Counted from the stretch's first letter, positions 27,437 to 37,760 are shown. The stretch: 64,000 nt of DNA from Lactobacillus sp. ESL0684 (GCF_029392675.1 NZ_CP113941.1:546001-610000), one strand, 5' to 3'. Numbers and translations: made by a program. The notes: generated from the letters alone by a model not told the origin.

Positions 27437-28790
27437 TATTTTTACATCTGAAAGAATAAAGCCTGCCTTGCAAGCTGGATTGAGCAAAATTAATTTTATT
27501 ACGCCGTCTAAGGTGCAAGAAGCAGTGATTCCAGTATTACTTGATCAGCAAAACGCTGTTGTACAGGCAGTTACTGGGTCAGGAAAGACGCACGCATTTT
27601 TAGTACCAATCTTAAATGAGCTTGATGAGCAGCTGACTTTTCCCCAAGCGATAATTACTGCGCCAAGTCGTGAACTTTCCGAGCAACTGTACCAAGTTGC
27701 TAGACAATTGCGGGATGCTGCTGGTTTGAAAATTTCAATTGCACATTTAGCAGGAGGTAGTGATCGCCAAAGGCAGTTGACTAGGTTAACAAATCACAAG
27801 CCTCAATTGATAATTGCCACACCAGGTCGGTTACATGATTTTGTGGAAAAGAAGCTTTTGCCTTTAGATTACGTACAATACTTTATTATTGACGAAGCAG
27901 ACATGACTTTGGACATGGGCTTTTTAGCTGATATCGATTTTATTGCGCAAAGATTGCCGAAAAAAGCAGTTTTAGCAGCTTTTTCAGCCACTTTACCTGT
28001 CCAATTGATGAACTTCTTGCGTAAATATATGGCTAAACCCAAACAAATTGTAATTGATAATCCTAGTGTGATTTCACCGACTGTCAAAAATGACTTGCTC
28101 GATGTTGGTGCCAAAAATCGAAAGACTATCTTATATAGGTTATTAACCATGGGACAGCCATACTTAGCACTAGTTTTTGCTAATACCAAGCAAAAGGTGG
28201 ATGAAATAACTGCTTATTTGCAAAATCAAGGTCTTAAGGTGGCTAAAATTCACGGGGGAATTACTGAGCGTGAACGCAAGCGGGCGTTGCGTGAAGTGGC
28301 TGCAGGTCAATATCAGTATGTTGTGGCAACTGATTTAGCAGCACGAGGTTTGGATATTGACGGCGTCAGTTTAGTGATTAATTATGAAATTCCTCGTAAT
28401 TTAGAGTTTGTGGTGCATCGCATCGGGCGAACTGGGCGCAACGGCCACTCTGGTCACGCCATCACTTTAATTCGTGAAGAAGAAATGCCGAGGATTGCTG
28501 GTTTAGAAAAGCTGGGCATCAAGTTTGATTTTGTGGAAATTAAGCATGATGAATTAGTCCCGCGTAAACATTACGCACGCCGCAATAATCGCAAAGAATC
28601 TGCCCATCAGGTTGATAACCACTTGAATGGCTATGTTAAAAAAGCTAAAAAGAAACGCAAACCTGGTTATAAGAAAAAGATTAAGCGGGTTGTTGAACAA
28701 GATAAGCAACAAAAACGCCGACTTGAACAACGTCATGAGATTCGCAAGGCAAAACGTCAGCGTAAGCAGCGTCGTGATAATAGTCGCTAA
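27429..28790 (+). CDS. DEAD-box RNA helicase (CshB-like)
   Basis: ATP-dependent RNA helicase of 453 residues. Motifs are in order: Q motif region ITPSKVQEAVI, I AVTGSGKTHAF, Ia APSRELSEQL, II IIDEADMTLDMG, III FSATLP, V TDLAARGLDI and VI HRIGRTGR. A Lys/Arg-rich tail of ~80 residues follows. The pairing with an upstream NrnA-type gene and the basic tail suggest CshB-type function in mRNA decay or ribosome assembly (inference). A strong terminator follows. Confidence 0.94.
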   Translation: MNNIFTSERIKPALQAGLSKINFITPSKVQEAVIPVLLDQQNAVVQAVTGSGKTHAFLVPILNELDEQLTFPQAIITAPSRELSEQLYQVARQLRDAAGLKISIAHLAGGSDRQRQLTRLTNHKPQLIIATPGRLHDFVEKKLLPLDYVQYFIIDEADMTLDMGFLADIDFIAQRLPKKAVLAAFSATLPVQLMNFLRKYMAKPKQIVIDNPSVISPTVKNDLLDVGAKNRKTILYRLLTMGQPYLALVFANTKQKVDEITAYLQNQGLKVAKIHGGITERERKRALREVAAGQYQYVVATDLAARGLDIDGVSLVINYEIPRNLEFVVHRIGRTGRNGHSGHAITLIREEEMPRIAGLEKLGIKFDFVEIKHDELVPRKHYARRNNRKESAHQVDNHLNGYVKKAKKKRKPGYKKKIKRVVEQDKQQKRRLEQRHEIRKAKRQRKQRRDNSR

Positions 28791-28792
28791 CT

Positions 28793-28834
28793 AAAAAAGC
28801 TTTATTGCAGTTTAAAACGCAATAAAGCTTTTTT
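28793..28834. terminator. Bidirectional terminator after the helicase gene
   Basis: AAAAAAGCTTTATTGC pairs perfectly with GCAATAAAGCTTTTTT, serving this gene and the convergent PAP2 gene. Confidence 0.93.
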
Positions 28835-28851
28835 GACGTTATTAAATTAAG

Positions 28852-29493
28852 TTATGATTTAGCATAATAGTAATGATACAAGCAAGAATAGCCGATTAGT
28901 AAAAAGCTGATTCCCTCAAGAAAACCGCCGACTACATCTGAAGGGTAATGGACATGCGCGAAGATTCGAGTATAACCGATTAACACGGGAAAGCAAAACC
29001 AAATTGCACACATAATTGTTTTGAGTGGCTTATTTTTAACTAACAGAAGTGTTAAAACGATTAAAATGCCAAATAAAGTTGCGCTACCGACAGAATGTCC
29101 TGATGGAAAACTGTAACCATCTGCATAGACGAGATGATGTACGCTTGGCCTTGGTCTGGCAATTGCATGTTTAATAATCCAATTAAAGCCATTAGCAGCA
29201 ATCATAGTACCAGCCGTAAAACAGGCATAAGCATATTTTTTAAAAATTACTAAAATTATTACTAAAATTATAGTTTCAGCAATAATTACGCTGGTATTAC
29301 CCAAATTAGTAAAAGATTTAGTAAATTGGGTAATAGATTCGTTATTGTTGGTAACGATCCCAATCACGATTTTATCGAATTGCTGAATAAAATTACTGCC
29401 CGCAGAAACTAGGATAGCCCAGATTGCGTAAATAACCAAAAAGACACTTGCGGGCACAATCGTATCCGTTTTTGGTTGATTTGTATTGTTCAA
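28852..29493 (-). CDS. PAP2-family membrane phosphatase
   Basis: A 213-residue membrane phosphatase of the PAP2/undecaprenyl-PP phosphatase type. The three phosphatase motifs are KHAIARPRPS, SYSFPSGHSVG-like YSFPSGHS and RIFAHVHYPSDVVGG, embedded among six predicted helices. TTG at 29493 (minus strand) is chosen because GGGGAG lies ~7 bases upstream; the open frame continues 29 codons further with no binding site. Lipid carrier recycling is plausible, but the substrate is not defined by sequence. Confidence 0.88.
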   Translation of the reverse strand: MNNTNQPKTDTIVPASVFLVIYAIWAILVSAGSNFIQQFDKIVIGIVTNNNESITQFTKSFTNLGNTSVIIAETIILVIILVIFKKYAYACFTAGTMIAANGFNWIIKHAIARPRPSVHHLVYADGYSFPSGHSVGSATLFGILIVLTLLLVKNKPLKTIMCAIWFCFPVLIGYTRIFAHVHYPSDVVGGFLEGISFLLIGYSCLYHYYYAKS

Positions 29494-29589
29494 ATAATAT
29501 TCTCCCCTTGTTTTTTTTAGTGTTTGTGGTAAATTATAATCATTATTAAATAAAAAATAAAGGTTAGGAACTAATAGCAATTTTATTTT

Positions 29590-29768
29590 TCTTTAGAGAA
29601 AAGTCGGTCGGTGCAAGACTTAAAAAATAAATTGTGAACTGAGCCTAGAACAAGCCTTTCGTTGTGCTTTCCGCGTTAAGGAAGCGTTTGAGGGTCACGT
29701 GCGAGCGTGAAACTTAGGTGGTACCGCGATTATTCGTCCTATGAAGTGAGTTCATAGGGCTTTTTTTA
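29590..29768 (+). ncRNA. T-box leader of leuS
   Basis: The leader holds the T-box sequence AGGTGGTACCGCG at 29716-29728, preceded by several helices and followed by a terminator GTCCTATGAA/TTCATAGGGC with a T7 tail (29736-29768). Uncharged tRNA-Leu pairing with the T-box would favour the antiterminator and leuS expression. I did not resolve the specifier codon with confidence. A candidate -10 TATAAT lies at 29535-29540. Confidence 0.9.
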
Positions 29769-29781
29769 TGAGGTAAAGAAT

Positions 29782-32196
29782 ATGTACAATCACAAAGTTG
29801 TTGAAAAAAAGTGGCAAGCTTATTGGGCTAAGAACCATACTTTTAAGACTGGTTCTGATCCTAAAAAGAAAAATTATTATGCCTTAGATATGTTTCCCTT
29901 TCCGTCAGGCAAAGGTCTACATGTTGGTCACCCAGAGGGTTATACGGCAACTGATATTGTTTCAAGGATGAAGCGGGCACAAGGCTACAATGTTTTGCAC
30001 CCAATGGGTTGGGATGCTTTTGGTCTACCAACTGAACAATATGCGTTAAAGACGGGTGAAGATCCAGCTGTTGTTACTAAAGAAAACATCGCAACTTTTA
30101 AGAAGCAGCTCAACCAATTGGGTTTCTCTTATGATTGGGATCGGGAATTTGCGACTAGTGATCCGGAATATTATAAGTGGACTCAATGGATTTTTGAACA
30201 AATGTACAAGAATGGCTTGGCTTATGAGGCTGAGGCGCCAGTTAACTGGTCACCGGATTTAGGAACTGTTGTTGCTAACGAGGATATTGTTGATGGCAAA
30301 ACCGAGCGTGGTGGCTATCCAATCTATCGGCGGAACATGAAGCAATGGATGCTGCGGATTACCGCTTATGCGGATAGATTATTGGCAGGGTTAGATAACC
30401 TTGATTGGCCTGAACCTGTTAAAGAAATGCAACGTAATTGGATTGGTCGCTCTGAAGGTGCGCAAGTTACTTTCAAGATTCAAGATTCTGATCAGTCTTT
30501 TGACATCTTTACTACGCGTCCTGATACTTTGTTTGGCGCAACTTATGCAGTACTTGCTCCAGAAAATAAATTGGTTGAAAAGATTACGACTGATGGACAT
30601 CGGGCTGAAGTTGACGCTTATCTTAAAGAAATTGAGTCTAAATCTGATCTGGAACGGACAGACTTAAATAAGAATAAGACTGGAGTCTTTACTGGTGCTT
30701 ATGCCATTAATCCGGTTAACAATGAAGCAATTCCAGTTTGGATTTCTGATTATGTTTTGGCAAGTTACGGCACTGGTGCGCTAATGGCTGTTCCGGCTCA
30801 TGATGATCGTGACTATGAATTTGCACAAAAATTCCATTTACCGATTAAAGCAGTAATTGAAGGTGGCGACATCAGTAAGAGTGCTTATACTGGCGAAGGA
30901 CCACACATCAATTCCGAATTTTTGAATGGCTTAAATGTAGATGATGCCAAAGAGAAAATTTTAGCTTGGCTTGAAGAACATCATGTTGGTGAGAAGAAGG
31001 TCAACTACAAACTGCGTGACTGGGAATTCAGCCGTCAACGTTATTGGGGTGAGCCAATTCCAGTAATTCACTGGGAAGATGGCGAAACCACACTGGTTCC
31101 AGAAGATGAATTACCGCTGGTCCTGCCACATGCAACCGATATTAAGCCTTCAGGGACTCCAGAGAGTCCACTAGTTAATCTAAAAGATTGGGTTAATGTT
31201 GTCGATAAAAATGGCCGCAAGGGTAAGCGAGAGACTAATACGATGCCGAATTGGGCTGGTTCTTCTTGGTACTTCTTACGCTTTGCTGATCCACATAATG
31301 ACAAGGAACTAGCCAATTACGATATTTTGAAGAAGTGGCTACCAGTAGACATCTATATTGGTGGTGCAGAGCACGCTGTGCGGCATCTACTGTATGCTAG
31401 ATTTTGGAATATGGTGCTTTATGATCTGGGGATCGTTCCTAATGAAGAGCCATTCCAGCGCTTATATAACCAAGGCTTGATTTTAAAGAATCATGAAAAG
31501 ATGTCCAAGTCTAAGGGTAACGTGGTTAACCCAGAAGATGTGGTTGAAGAATACGGTGCTGATAGCTTGCGGATGTATGAAATGTTCATGGGGCCGCTAG
31601 ATGCGTCAATTGATTGGGACGATAATGGCCCTGTTTCGACTAAGAAGTTTTTAGATCGGGTCTGGCGATTATTTGTTAATGATCTTGATCTTAAGGCAAT
31701 TCCGCAAGAAAATATTGTTGCGGAAAATGATGGTAGTCTAGATAAGGTTTATAACGAAACCGTTAAGAAAGTTACTGAAGACTTTGAAGATTATCATTTC
31801 AATACCGCTATTTCACAATTAATGGTTTTCGTTAATGCTGCACAAAAGGCCAAAACGATCCCAGTTGAATATGCAGAAGGCTTTATTAAATTGCTGGCGC
31901 CAGTTGCTCCACACATGATGGAAGAAATTTGGCAGGTGTTTGGTCATGATGAATCGATTACTTATGCCAAATGGCCGACTTATGATGCAACTAAATTAGT
32001 CGAAGCCACGGTTGAAATTATGGTTCAAGTTAATGGCAAACTGCGTGGTAGTTTCAAGATTGATAAAGATACTGCTAAAGATCAGGTCCAAGAACAAGCT
32101 TTAGAGTTGCCACATGTGCAAAAGTTCTTGACTGGCAAAGAAATCAAAAAAGTAATTGTGGTACCAAACAAGATTGTTAATATTGTAGCTAAATAA
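29782..32196 (+). CDS. leuS: Leucyl-tRNA synthetase
   Basis: Class I synthetase charging tRNA-Leu, 804 residues. The HIGH-type motif is [15 protein letters not shown] (~41-55), the CP1 editing domain lies at ~220-410 with [12 protein letters not shown], and KMSKSKGNV is at ~573. The C-terminal extension is present. GAGGT lies ahead of the ATG. Expression is controlled by the T-box leader directly upstream. Confidence 0.99.
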   Translation: MYNHKVVEKKWQAYWAKNHTFKTGSDPKKKNYYALDMFPFPSGKGLHVGHPEGYTATDIVSRMKRAQGYNVLHPMGWDAFGLPTEQYALKTGEDPAVVTKENIATFKKQLNQLGFSYDWDREFATSDPEYYKWTQWIFEQMYKNGLAYEAEAPVNWSPDLGTVVANEDIVDGKTERGGYPIYRRNMKQWMLRITAYADRLLAGLDNLDWPEPVKEMQRNWIGRSEGAQVTFKIQDSDQSFDIFTTRPDTLFGATYAVLAPENKLVEKITTDGHRAEVDAYLKEIESKSDLERTDLNKNKTGVFTGAYAINPVNNEAIPVWISDYVLASYGTGALMAVPAHDDRDYEFAQKFHLPIKAVIEGGDISKSAYTGEGPHINSEFLNGLNVDDAKEKILAWLEEHHVGEKKVNYKLRDWEFSRQRYWGEPIPVIHWEDGETTLVPEDELPLVLPHATDIKPSGTPESPLVNLKDWVNVVDKNGRKGKRETNTMPNWAGSSWYFLRFADPHNDKELANYDILKKWLPVDIYIGGAEHAVRHLLYARFWNMVLYDLGIVPNEEPFQRLYNQGLILKNHEKMSKSKGNVVNPEDVVEEYGADSLRMYEMFMGPLDASIDWDDNGPVSTKKFLDRVWRLFVNDLDLKAIPQENIVAENDGSLDKVYNETVKKVTEDFEDYHFNTAISQLMVFVNAAQKAKTIPVEYAEGFIKLLAPVAPHMMEEIWQVFGHDESITYAKWPTYDATKLVEATVEIMVQVNGKLRGSFKIDKDTAKDQVQEQALELPHVQKFLTGKEIKKVIVVPNKIVNIVAK

Positions 32197-32292
32197 AATT
32201 TAATTTTTCCTAAAAAGAATAGTTATTTTGTTGTTAATCTGCCTGTTTGTTTCAAAATAGGATAGTTAGAACATTAGATTTAGGGAAAATTA

Positions 32293-33936
32293 ATGAAAGA
32301 AAATAATTTGAAAGAACAAAGCACGCAAGATACCTTTATCAAAGGTAGTGCATGGATGACTTTTGGCTCAATTACCTCTCGTATTTTAGGTGCTTTATAT
32401 ATTATTCCTTGGTTTATGTGGATGGCACCTTATGGTAATATCGCTAATGCGTTAACTGCTAGAAGTTATAATATTTATAGTATCTTTATTTTGATTTCAA
32501 CTGCTGGGATTCCAGGTGCTGTTGCTAAGCAGGTAGCCAAATATAACGCGCTAAATGAATATGAGGTTGGACAAAAGTTATTCCGCAAAGGATTGCTGTT
32601 AATGGCGTTCTTAGGAATAGTTTCAGCGGCGGTAATGTATTTTGCTTCGCCACTACTAGCATCAAATGGGTCAAGTAGCGATCCACGCCAAATTGCAGTG
32701 ATGCGGAGTTTATCGTATGCGATTTTAATTATTCCAATTTTGAGTTTTATGCGTGGGTATTTCCAGGGATATACTGACATGATGCCGTCCGCAATGTCAC
32801 AATTTGTGGAGCAGCTTGCGCGGGTTGTGTGGATACTGCTAACTGCCTATGTCATTATGCAAGTGCAACATGGTTCTTATGTTGATGCAGTTGTCCAGTC
32901 GAACTTTGCTGCTGCAATTGGGGCGGCCTTTGGGATTGGTATCTTAGCGTGGTTTTTGTTTTCTCGACGCAAGCAGATGAACGAATTAGTGGCTAATTCT
33001 GCTAATAAGGTACAAGTTTCTACTAAGGACTTATTTGTGGAAATCATTGGTCAAGCAGTGCCTTTCGTTATAACAGATGCTGGAATTCAATTATTCTATT
33101 TGATTGATCAGTATACTTTTCATCCGATGATTGCTAGTATCATGAAGGTATCTACAAATACGATTGAAACTTGGTACGCCTTATTTGCACTTAATGCTAA
33201 CAAGCTAATTATGATTATTGTCTCGCTAGCTAGCGCAATGGCGGTTACGGCAATTCCACTATTATCTGCAGCACACACGAAGCATGATCAGCATGGCATT
33301 TCCAAACAGATTGGTAGTATTATTGATTTATTTTTGTTTGTGATGATACCAGCAGCGTTTGGTATGGCAGCAATTTCCAAGCCAATTTATACTATCTTTT
33401 ATGGCTTTGATCAGCTGGGTTCCAACATCTTGTATCTTTCAGCTTTTACGGCAATCACTTTAGGTTTATTTACTGTTTTGACAGCAATTTTGCAAGGTTT
33501 ATCTGAAAATGGTCTGGCAATTAAATATCTGATTCTTGGGTTGATAATTAAGTTTGTTGTGCAATATCCAATGGTATACTTATTTAAGGCCTTTGGGCCG
33601 CTAGTTGCGACTAATGTTGGGATGTTAGCAATTATTTGGTTGGCTTTGAAGCATTTAAGGGTTAATTATCATTTCAATGCTAGTCGAACTAGTCGCCGTT
33701 TTATCGGGATTACTGCATTTTCAGTATTAATGTTTTTGCTAGTATTAGCAGTGGAAAAAGGTTTGGAACTGTTCCTAAGTCCTGCTAATCGCTTGCATGC
33801 TTTGATTATTGTTGTTATTGCAGTACTAGTTGGTGCAATATTCTACGTAGTTATGACGATTAAGTCAGAATTAGCACAAAAGATTTTAGGTAATAAATTT
33901 ACGGCAATTTTAGCTAAATTGCATATTAAAGCATAA
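32293..33936 (+). CDS. MOP-superfamily flippase, MurJ/YtgP-like polysaccharide transporter
   Basis: A 547-residue integral membrane protein with ~14 helices. The start QDTFIKGSAWMTFGSITSRILG and the repeated helix patterns match the MurJ/Wzx/SpoVB branch of the MOP superfamily. Proteins of this type flip lipid II or undecaprenyl-linked sugars. Location after leuS fits the YtgP-like protein of lactobacilli (from memory). AGGGAAA lies before the ATG. A strong terminator follows. Confidence 0.85.
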   Translation: MKENNLKEQSTQDTFIKGSAWMTFGSITSRILGALYIIPWFMWMAPYGNIANALTARSYNIYSIFILISTAGIPGAVAKQVAKYNALNEYEVGQKLFRKGLLLMAFLGIVSAAVMYFASPLLASNGSSSDPRQIAVMRSLSYAILIIPILSFMRGYFQGYTDMMPSAMSQFVEQLARVVWILLTAYVIMQVQHGSYVDAVVQSNFAAAIGAAFGIGILAWFLFSRRKQMNELVANSANKVQVSTKDLFVEIIGQAVPFVITDAGIQLFYLIDQYTFHPMIASIMKVSTNTIETWYALFALNANKLIMIIVSLASAMAVTAIPLLSAAHTKHDQHGISKQIGSIIDLFLFVMIPAAFGMAAISKPIYTIFYGFDQLGSNILYLSAFTAITLGLFTVLTAILQGLSENGLAIKYLILGLIIKFVVQYPMVYLFKAFGPLVATNVGMLAIIWLALKHLRVNYHFNASRTSRRFIGITAFSVLMFLLVLAVEKGLELFLSPANRLHALIIVVIAVLVGAIFYVVMTIKSELAQKILGNKFTAILAKLHIKA

Positions 33937-33977
33937 AAAAGACGCCATCATTCAATTGCGAATGATAGCGTCTTTTT
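33935..33977 (+). terminator. Terminator after the flippase gene
   Basis: AAAAAAGACGC-CATCATTC pairs with GAATGATAGCGTCTTTTT, with one mismatch; T tail present. Confidence 0.9.
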
Positions 33978-34059
33978 GAGTTTTGTCAAAAGCTGATTTA
34001 CTTTTGGCTGCCCCTGCCAAGGAACTTTATTTTATCAATTGCTGTTATAAGATGCAATT

Positions 34060-34281
34060 TTATGATTGATGAAATTCACCATCTGTAACATGAGTGTGGT
34101 GATTTGCCTCAGGCATTACAATAGCAGCAACGATGTAAAGGATGATACCCCAACCGGAAACAAGCATTAGCGCGCAACCGCAGATTCTAGTCCAAGCCTT
34201 ATCCCAATTAAAGTATTCAGCGATTCCGCCAAAGACACCAGCAACTATTTTATTATGAGATTTAGTTAATCTTTTTCGCAT
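34060..34281 (-). CDS. PspC-domain small membrane protein
   Basis: A 73-residue protein with the PspC pattern: RKRLTKSHNKIVAGVFGGIA, a YFNWD linker and one or two hydrophobic segments (about 30-55). PspC-type proteins are linked to envelope stress. GGGAGG lies 5-6 bases upstream of the ATG at 34281. It lies alone between the flippase terminator and a tRNA gene. Confidence 0.9.
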   Translation of the reverse strand: MRKRLTKSHNKIVAGVFGGIAEYFNWDKAWTRICGCALMLVSGWGIILYIVAAIVMPEANHHTHVTDGEFHQS

Positions 34282-34318
34282 ATTGGCCTCCCTTTACTGA
34301 AATTTAAGGTTGATTTTA

Positions 34319-34350
34319 CAAAAAAAGCTAATCAATTTGATTAGCTCTTA
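34319..34350 (-). terminator. Terminator of tRNA-Leu (minus strand)
   Basis: On the minus strand GAGCTAATCAA, loop ATT, GATTAGCTTTTTTT forms a stem with a T7 tail just 3' of the tRNA. Confidence 0.88.
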
Positions 34351-34358
34351 AAGATTGA

Positions 34359-34442
34359 TGCCCCGAAAAAGATTCGAACTTTCACTTAGTTACCTAAACA
34401 GCGACCTGAACGCTGCGCGTCTGCCAATTCCGCCATCGGGGC
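34359..34442 (-). tRNA. tRNA-Leu (CAG)
   Basis: The minus strand folds as a class II tRNA: acceptor GCCCCGA pairs with TCGGGGC plus discriminator A. The anticodon arm CAGCG-TTCAGGT-CGCTG gives anticodon CAG, and the variable arm GTAACTAAGTG-like is long, as required for tRNA-Leu. T loop TTCGAAT is present. CCA is not encoded. Confidence 0.95.
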
Positions 34443-34540
34443 TTAAGAATTTTTAATACAGTAATAATCATACCAAAAATTTGGTAAAATGTAAGCATAA
34501 ATAGTAATTTATCTCAAAAATTTTTGGTAAAGGAGATTCT

Positions 34541-35821
34541 ATGACTTGTAAAAGAAGAGTTAAGCAGGTAATAATTGCCTTAGTAGCCGTATTATTACTA
34601 CTGCCAATTCATAAAGTCAGTGCCCAAGAGCTGCCTGCTAATTATCATAATGATTTGCAATTGGATGCTAAGGCGGCAATTGCGATCGATAGTCAATCTG
34701 GTCAACTTTTATACGGCAAAAATATTAATCAGCCGCTGCCAATTGCATCAATGACTAAGTTAGTGACAGCCTACCTGACTTTGCAGGCGATTCAACGAAA
34801 AAAAATTACTTGGCAAACTAAAATTACACCAACGCCGGCAATTGTCAAAGTAGCAGGCAATCGGGATTTTTCCAATGTACCATTAAAAGCAGGGCATTCA
34901 TACACGGTTAAACAGCTTTATCGAGCAACTTTAATTGAGTCAGCTAATGGTGCCGCGATGCTACTAGCTGAAGCTGTCAGTGGCTCGCAGCAGGCATTTG
35001 TAAGACAGATGCGCGAGCAGCTGCGTAAGTGGCAAATTACGGATGCCAAAATTTATACGACTTGTGGATTACCTAATAAGAGCGTCGGCAGTGATGCATA
35101 CCCTAATGCAGATCCTGATGCAGAAAATCAAATGTCCGCTAGAGATATGGCAATTGTCGGGCAGCGATTATTGCAGGATTTTCCTGATGTGGTACAGACT
35201 ACTACGATTGCGAGACGTGATTTTGTTGATCAAAATCAGCGCTATCCTATGACTAATTTTAATTGGATGCTTAAAGGCTTGCCGCAATATCAACCGCAAC
35301 TAAAAGTTGATGGTCTCAAGACTGGGACAACAGATGCAGCTGGTGCTTGTTTTATTGCTACAGCTAAACATGAGGGAGCACGTGTTATTACGGTGGTACT
35401 TGGAGCAGCGCACAAGAGTCCGACGGATCCGGCTCGTTTCGTTCAGACTAGCCATTTATTGCAATATCTCTATCAGAATTATCGACCATTGATCTTTAAA
35501 CCAAACGAAGTAATCACGGGTTTAACCAAGATGAAGGTTAAGAATGGTAAGCAAAAGCAGGTTAATCTAGGAATGAAGAGTGCCTCAGCGATTTGGCTAC
35601 CAGTAAATGGTCCAAAATTGCAGGTAGAATTAGTCAATTCGAGTGTTGAGGCGCCAATAAAGCGCGGACAAATAATCAATGCTTATCAGTTTAAAGTTGG
35701 CAAGCAGAAGTTGTTGTCTGTACAGAATCCTACTGGTTTACGTATGCCAGCTAGCTCATTGCAAGCAACTGACAAAGTTAATATATTTGTTCGTTTCTGG
35801 CGTTGGCTTTTTGGAGAATAA
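34541..35821 (+). CDS. dacA: D-alanyl-D-alanine carboxypeptidase (PBP5-type)
   Basis: Secreted, membrane-attached DD-carboxypeptidase that trims peptidoglycan pentapeptides, 426 residues. A signal peptide occupies ~1-28 (VIIALVAVLLLLPIHKVSA). Active-site motifs are SMTK near residue 76, SAN near 132 and KTG in DGLKTGTTDAAG near 260. A PBP5-type C-terminal domain precedes an amphipathic end VNIFVRFWRWLFGE that should anchor it to the membrane. AAAGGAGA precedes the ATG. Confidence 0.95.
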   Translation: MTCKRRVKQVIIALVAVLLLLPIHKVSAQELPANYHNDLQLDAKAAIAIDSQSGQLLYGKNINQPLPIASMTKLVTAYLTLQAIQRKKITWQTKITPTPAIVKVAGNRDFSNVPLKAGHSYTVKQLYRATLIESANGAAMLLAEAVSGSQQAFVRQMREQLRKWQITDAKIYTTCGLPNKSVGSDAYPNADPDAENQMSARDMAIVGQRLLQDFPDVVQTTTIARRDFVDQNQRYPMTNFNWMLKGLPQYQPQLKVDGLKTGTTDAAGACFIATAKHEGARVITVVLGAAHKSPTDPARFVQTSHLLQYLYQNYRPLIFKPNEVITGLTKMKVKNGKQKQVNLGMKSASAIWLPVNGPKLQVELVNSSVEAPIKRGQIINAYQFKVGKQKLLSVQNPTGLRMPASSLQATDKVNIFVRFWRWLFGE

Positions 35822-35822
35822 T

Positions 35823-36668
35823 ATGAGTGAAATTAAAGCAGATATTTTGACCAAAGTGATTAAAAAACGACATAGCGCAACACACAAAGGAGATTATGGT
35901 CGCGTATTGCTAATCGGTGGCAACGAAAATTATGGTGGTGCAATTATTATGGCTACAGAGGGTGCGCTCAATACTGGTGCGGGCTTAGTGGCCGTAGCGA
36001 CGCATTCGCTTAATCTAACCGCACTTCATGCTCGCGACCCTGAAGCAATGTATCTTGATTGGCGTGATCATAATTTAGCTAGCTTGATTGGCAAAGTCGA
36101 TGTTGTAGTCTGTGGTCCAGGATTAGGAACTGGTAAATTTGCTAAACAAATTTTACAACTAATAGGAGAATATACTACTAGCAAACAGACATTAGTTTTA
36201 GACGCAAATGCGCTTGATATACTTGCTCAAGAGCGGCAATTGTTGCCAAAGCATGCCGGGACAATTGTGCTGACGCCGCATCAAATGGAATGGCAACGTT
36301 TAAGTGGAATAAAGATACCCTATCAAACTGACAGTGCTAATTTAGCAGCGTTTAATGAGCTGATTGATCAGCAAAAAGCGATTTTAGTATTAAAATCAAA
36401 TCAGACGCATGTTTATGATAATCAGGGCAGAGTTTTTGTCAATCTAACCGGCAATCCTGGTATGGCGACTGGTGGAATGGGTGATACCCTTGCAGGAATT
36501 ATTGGTGGGTTTACCGCGCAATTTGGCGGCGAGCTTGACAGTGTTTTAGCTGCTGTATATCTGCATTCTCTAGCAGGGGATGTGTTAGCCCAAAATAATT
36601 ATGTGGTTAAGCCAACTAGTCTGAGTGAATTGTTGCCGCAGTTAATGCAGCAGTATGCTAGTAAATAA
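35823..36668 (+). CDS. nnrD: ADP-dependent NAD(P)H-hydrate dehydratase
   Basis: Repairs hydrated NAD(P)H; ribokinase-like fold. The 281-residue protein has the nucleotide-binding GRVLLIGGNENYGGA, VVCGPGLGTG, LVLDANALDIL, VLTPHQMEW and the catalytic NLTGNPGMATGGMGDTLAG. The ATG at 35823 lies one base after the dacA stop with GGAGAA upstream; the longer open frame toward 35679 only overlaps dacA out of phase. It stands alone, without the NnrE epimerase domain. Confidence 0.93.
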   Translation: MSEIKADILTKVIKKRHSATHKGDYGRVLLIGGNENYGGAIIMATEGALNTGAGLVAVATHSLNLTALHARDPEAMYLDWRDHNLASLIGKVDVVVCGPGLGTGKFAKQILQLIGEYTTSKQTLVLDANALDILAQERQLLPKHAGTIVLTPHQMEWQRLSGIKIPYQTDSANLAAFNELIDQQKAILVLKSNQTHVYDNQGRVFVNLTGNPGMATGGMGDTLAGIIGGFTAQFGGELDSVLAAVYLHSLAGDVLAQNNYVVKPTSLSELLPQLMQQYASK

Positions 36669-36698
36669 GTGATATAAAGCGGAAAAGAGGAAGAGCGT

Positions 36699-37343
36699 AT
36701 GAAAAATAGGTTGCTGAAATGGGGTACTTTTTTAGCAATAGCAGTAATTGGAGTAATTAGTTTAGCTCGAGTTTCAATGCCACCAAATAAAAGTGATGTT
36801 AAACAAGTAGCGCCTAAAAAAGCCTTAGTCAAAAAATCGCAGCCAACTTATCGTTCATATCGCGATCCTGCTACTTTACGCAAACCCTATGATTGGCGCA
36901 GATCAAGTGAGGTTAGAGCATATCCTAAAATTAAGCGAATAGAAAATGATTTAACGATTCGGGTTTCACTTAAAGGAAATCGAGTTTATATTTTACGTAA
37001 TAATGAACGAATTTATACGATGCTCGCTAGTGGTGGATTGTTTAAGAAGGGTAAATCATTGACGCCACTTGGCACTTTTAAGATTCAAGGTGGGCGAGGA
37101 GACGCTTTTTATAATCCGAACTTGAATGAAGGTGCTAATAATTGGACCAGTTGGGATGAACAGAATGTCTATCTGTTTCACTCCGTGCCAACCAAGAATA
37201 ATGGCAAATATAATTTGACGCAAGCACGAAAATTGGGTAAAGAGCCAGCCTCTCATGGTTGTATTCGTTTAAGTGTAGCCGACTCGTTATGGCTTAAAGA
37301 TAATATTCCCACTGGAACAAAGGTAATTATTAAAAATGAATAG
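36699..37343 (+). CDS. L,D-transpeptidase, YkuD domain
   Basis: A 214-residue exported protein with an N-terminal signal anchor (WGTFLAIAVIGVISLA) and a C-terminal YkuD domain whose catalytic motif is SHGCIRLSVADSLWL near residues 185-199. The Cys, His and Arg of HxGCIRL are all present; such enzymes form 3-3 peptidoglycan cross-links or attach proteins. Catalytic competence is expected. GAGGAAGAG lies ahead of the ATG. A hairpin terminator follows. Confidence 0.92.
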   Translation: MKNRLLKWGTFLAIAVIGVISLARVSMPPNKSDVKQVAPKKALVKKSQPTYRSYRDPATLRKPYDWRRSSEVRAYPKIKRIENDLTIRVSLKGNRVYILRNNERIYTMLASGGLFKKGKSLTPLGTFKIQGGRGDAFYNPNLNEGANNWTSWDEQNVYLFHSVPTKNNGKYNLTQARKLGKEPASHGCIRLSVADSLWLKDNIPTGTKVIIKNE

Positions 37344-37346
37344 ACA

Positions 37347-37383
37347 AAAACCAATAGATATTAGAGCTGTTGGTTTTTTTATT
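37347..37383 (+). terminator. Terminator after the L,D-transpeptidase gene
   Basis: AAAAACCAA pairs with TTGGTTTTTTT around a mixed loop. Confidence 0.78.
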
Positions 37384-37423
37384 GTCAGATTGATCTTGCC
37401 TAACAGAAAGTGAACATTATCTT

Positions 37424-37555
37424 GCATAGATACAGATCAGGAATTAGAAGATTGGATTAATAAAAGCAAAAAGTATTGATTAGGAACGGCTGACATTGTA
37501 TATCACTTTTGTTAATGGAAAGGATGCTAAACGCTGTTTTTTGGCTATTACATGG
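37424..37555 (+). pseudogene. Decayed RelB/PemK toxin-antitoxin remnant
   Basis: This part of the 417-bp gap (37344-37760) is clearly related to the antitoxin-toxin junction at ~43460-43590: GATCAGGAATTAGAAGATTGG, then TATCACTTTTGTTAATGG, then TAAACGC. The copy is riddled with changes and has no usable start. After it, 37560-37680 holds a short frame reading DYGKEFNFKKVKAN then a stop, possibly another remnant; the rest is AT-rich promoter sequence for the apf-like gene. Confidence 0.72.
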
Positions 37556-37691
37556 TAGCAATTTTTTTAAAGTGAGGTGGATTCACTACAGATTATGGTA
37601 AAGAATTTAATTTTAAAAAGGTTAAAGCGAACATAAGGATTTGCTAGTGAATAACAAAAGACTCTAAATTGGTATATTGCTAATTATTTTT

Positions 37692-37733
37692 TTGAAAGCG
37701 CTTGATTAAATAAAGATATAGATATAATATAAT
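37692..37733 (+). promoter_or_regulatory. Cre-like box and putative promoter of the apf-like gene
   Basis: TTGAAAGCGCTTGAT (37692-37706) matches the catabolite-responsive element core except for its last two bases. It overlaps a possible -35 TTGATT (37702-37707). Two overlapping TATAAT boxes follow (37723-37733), although the spacing (15 or 20 bp) is not ideal. CcpA control is only a possibility. Confidence 0.4.
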
Positions 37734-37760
37734 ATTATAAAGCTGAAGGGAAGAGATAAT

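Noticed and set aside
35679-35822. Extension of the NAD(P)HX dehydratase frame into dacA
   Set aside because: It lies within the conserved dacA coding region in another phase; ATG 35823 has a binding site and gives a family-length protein.
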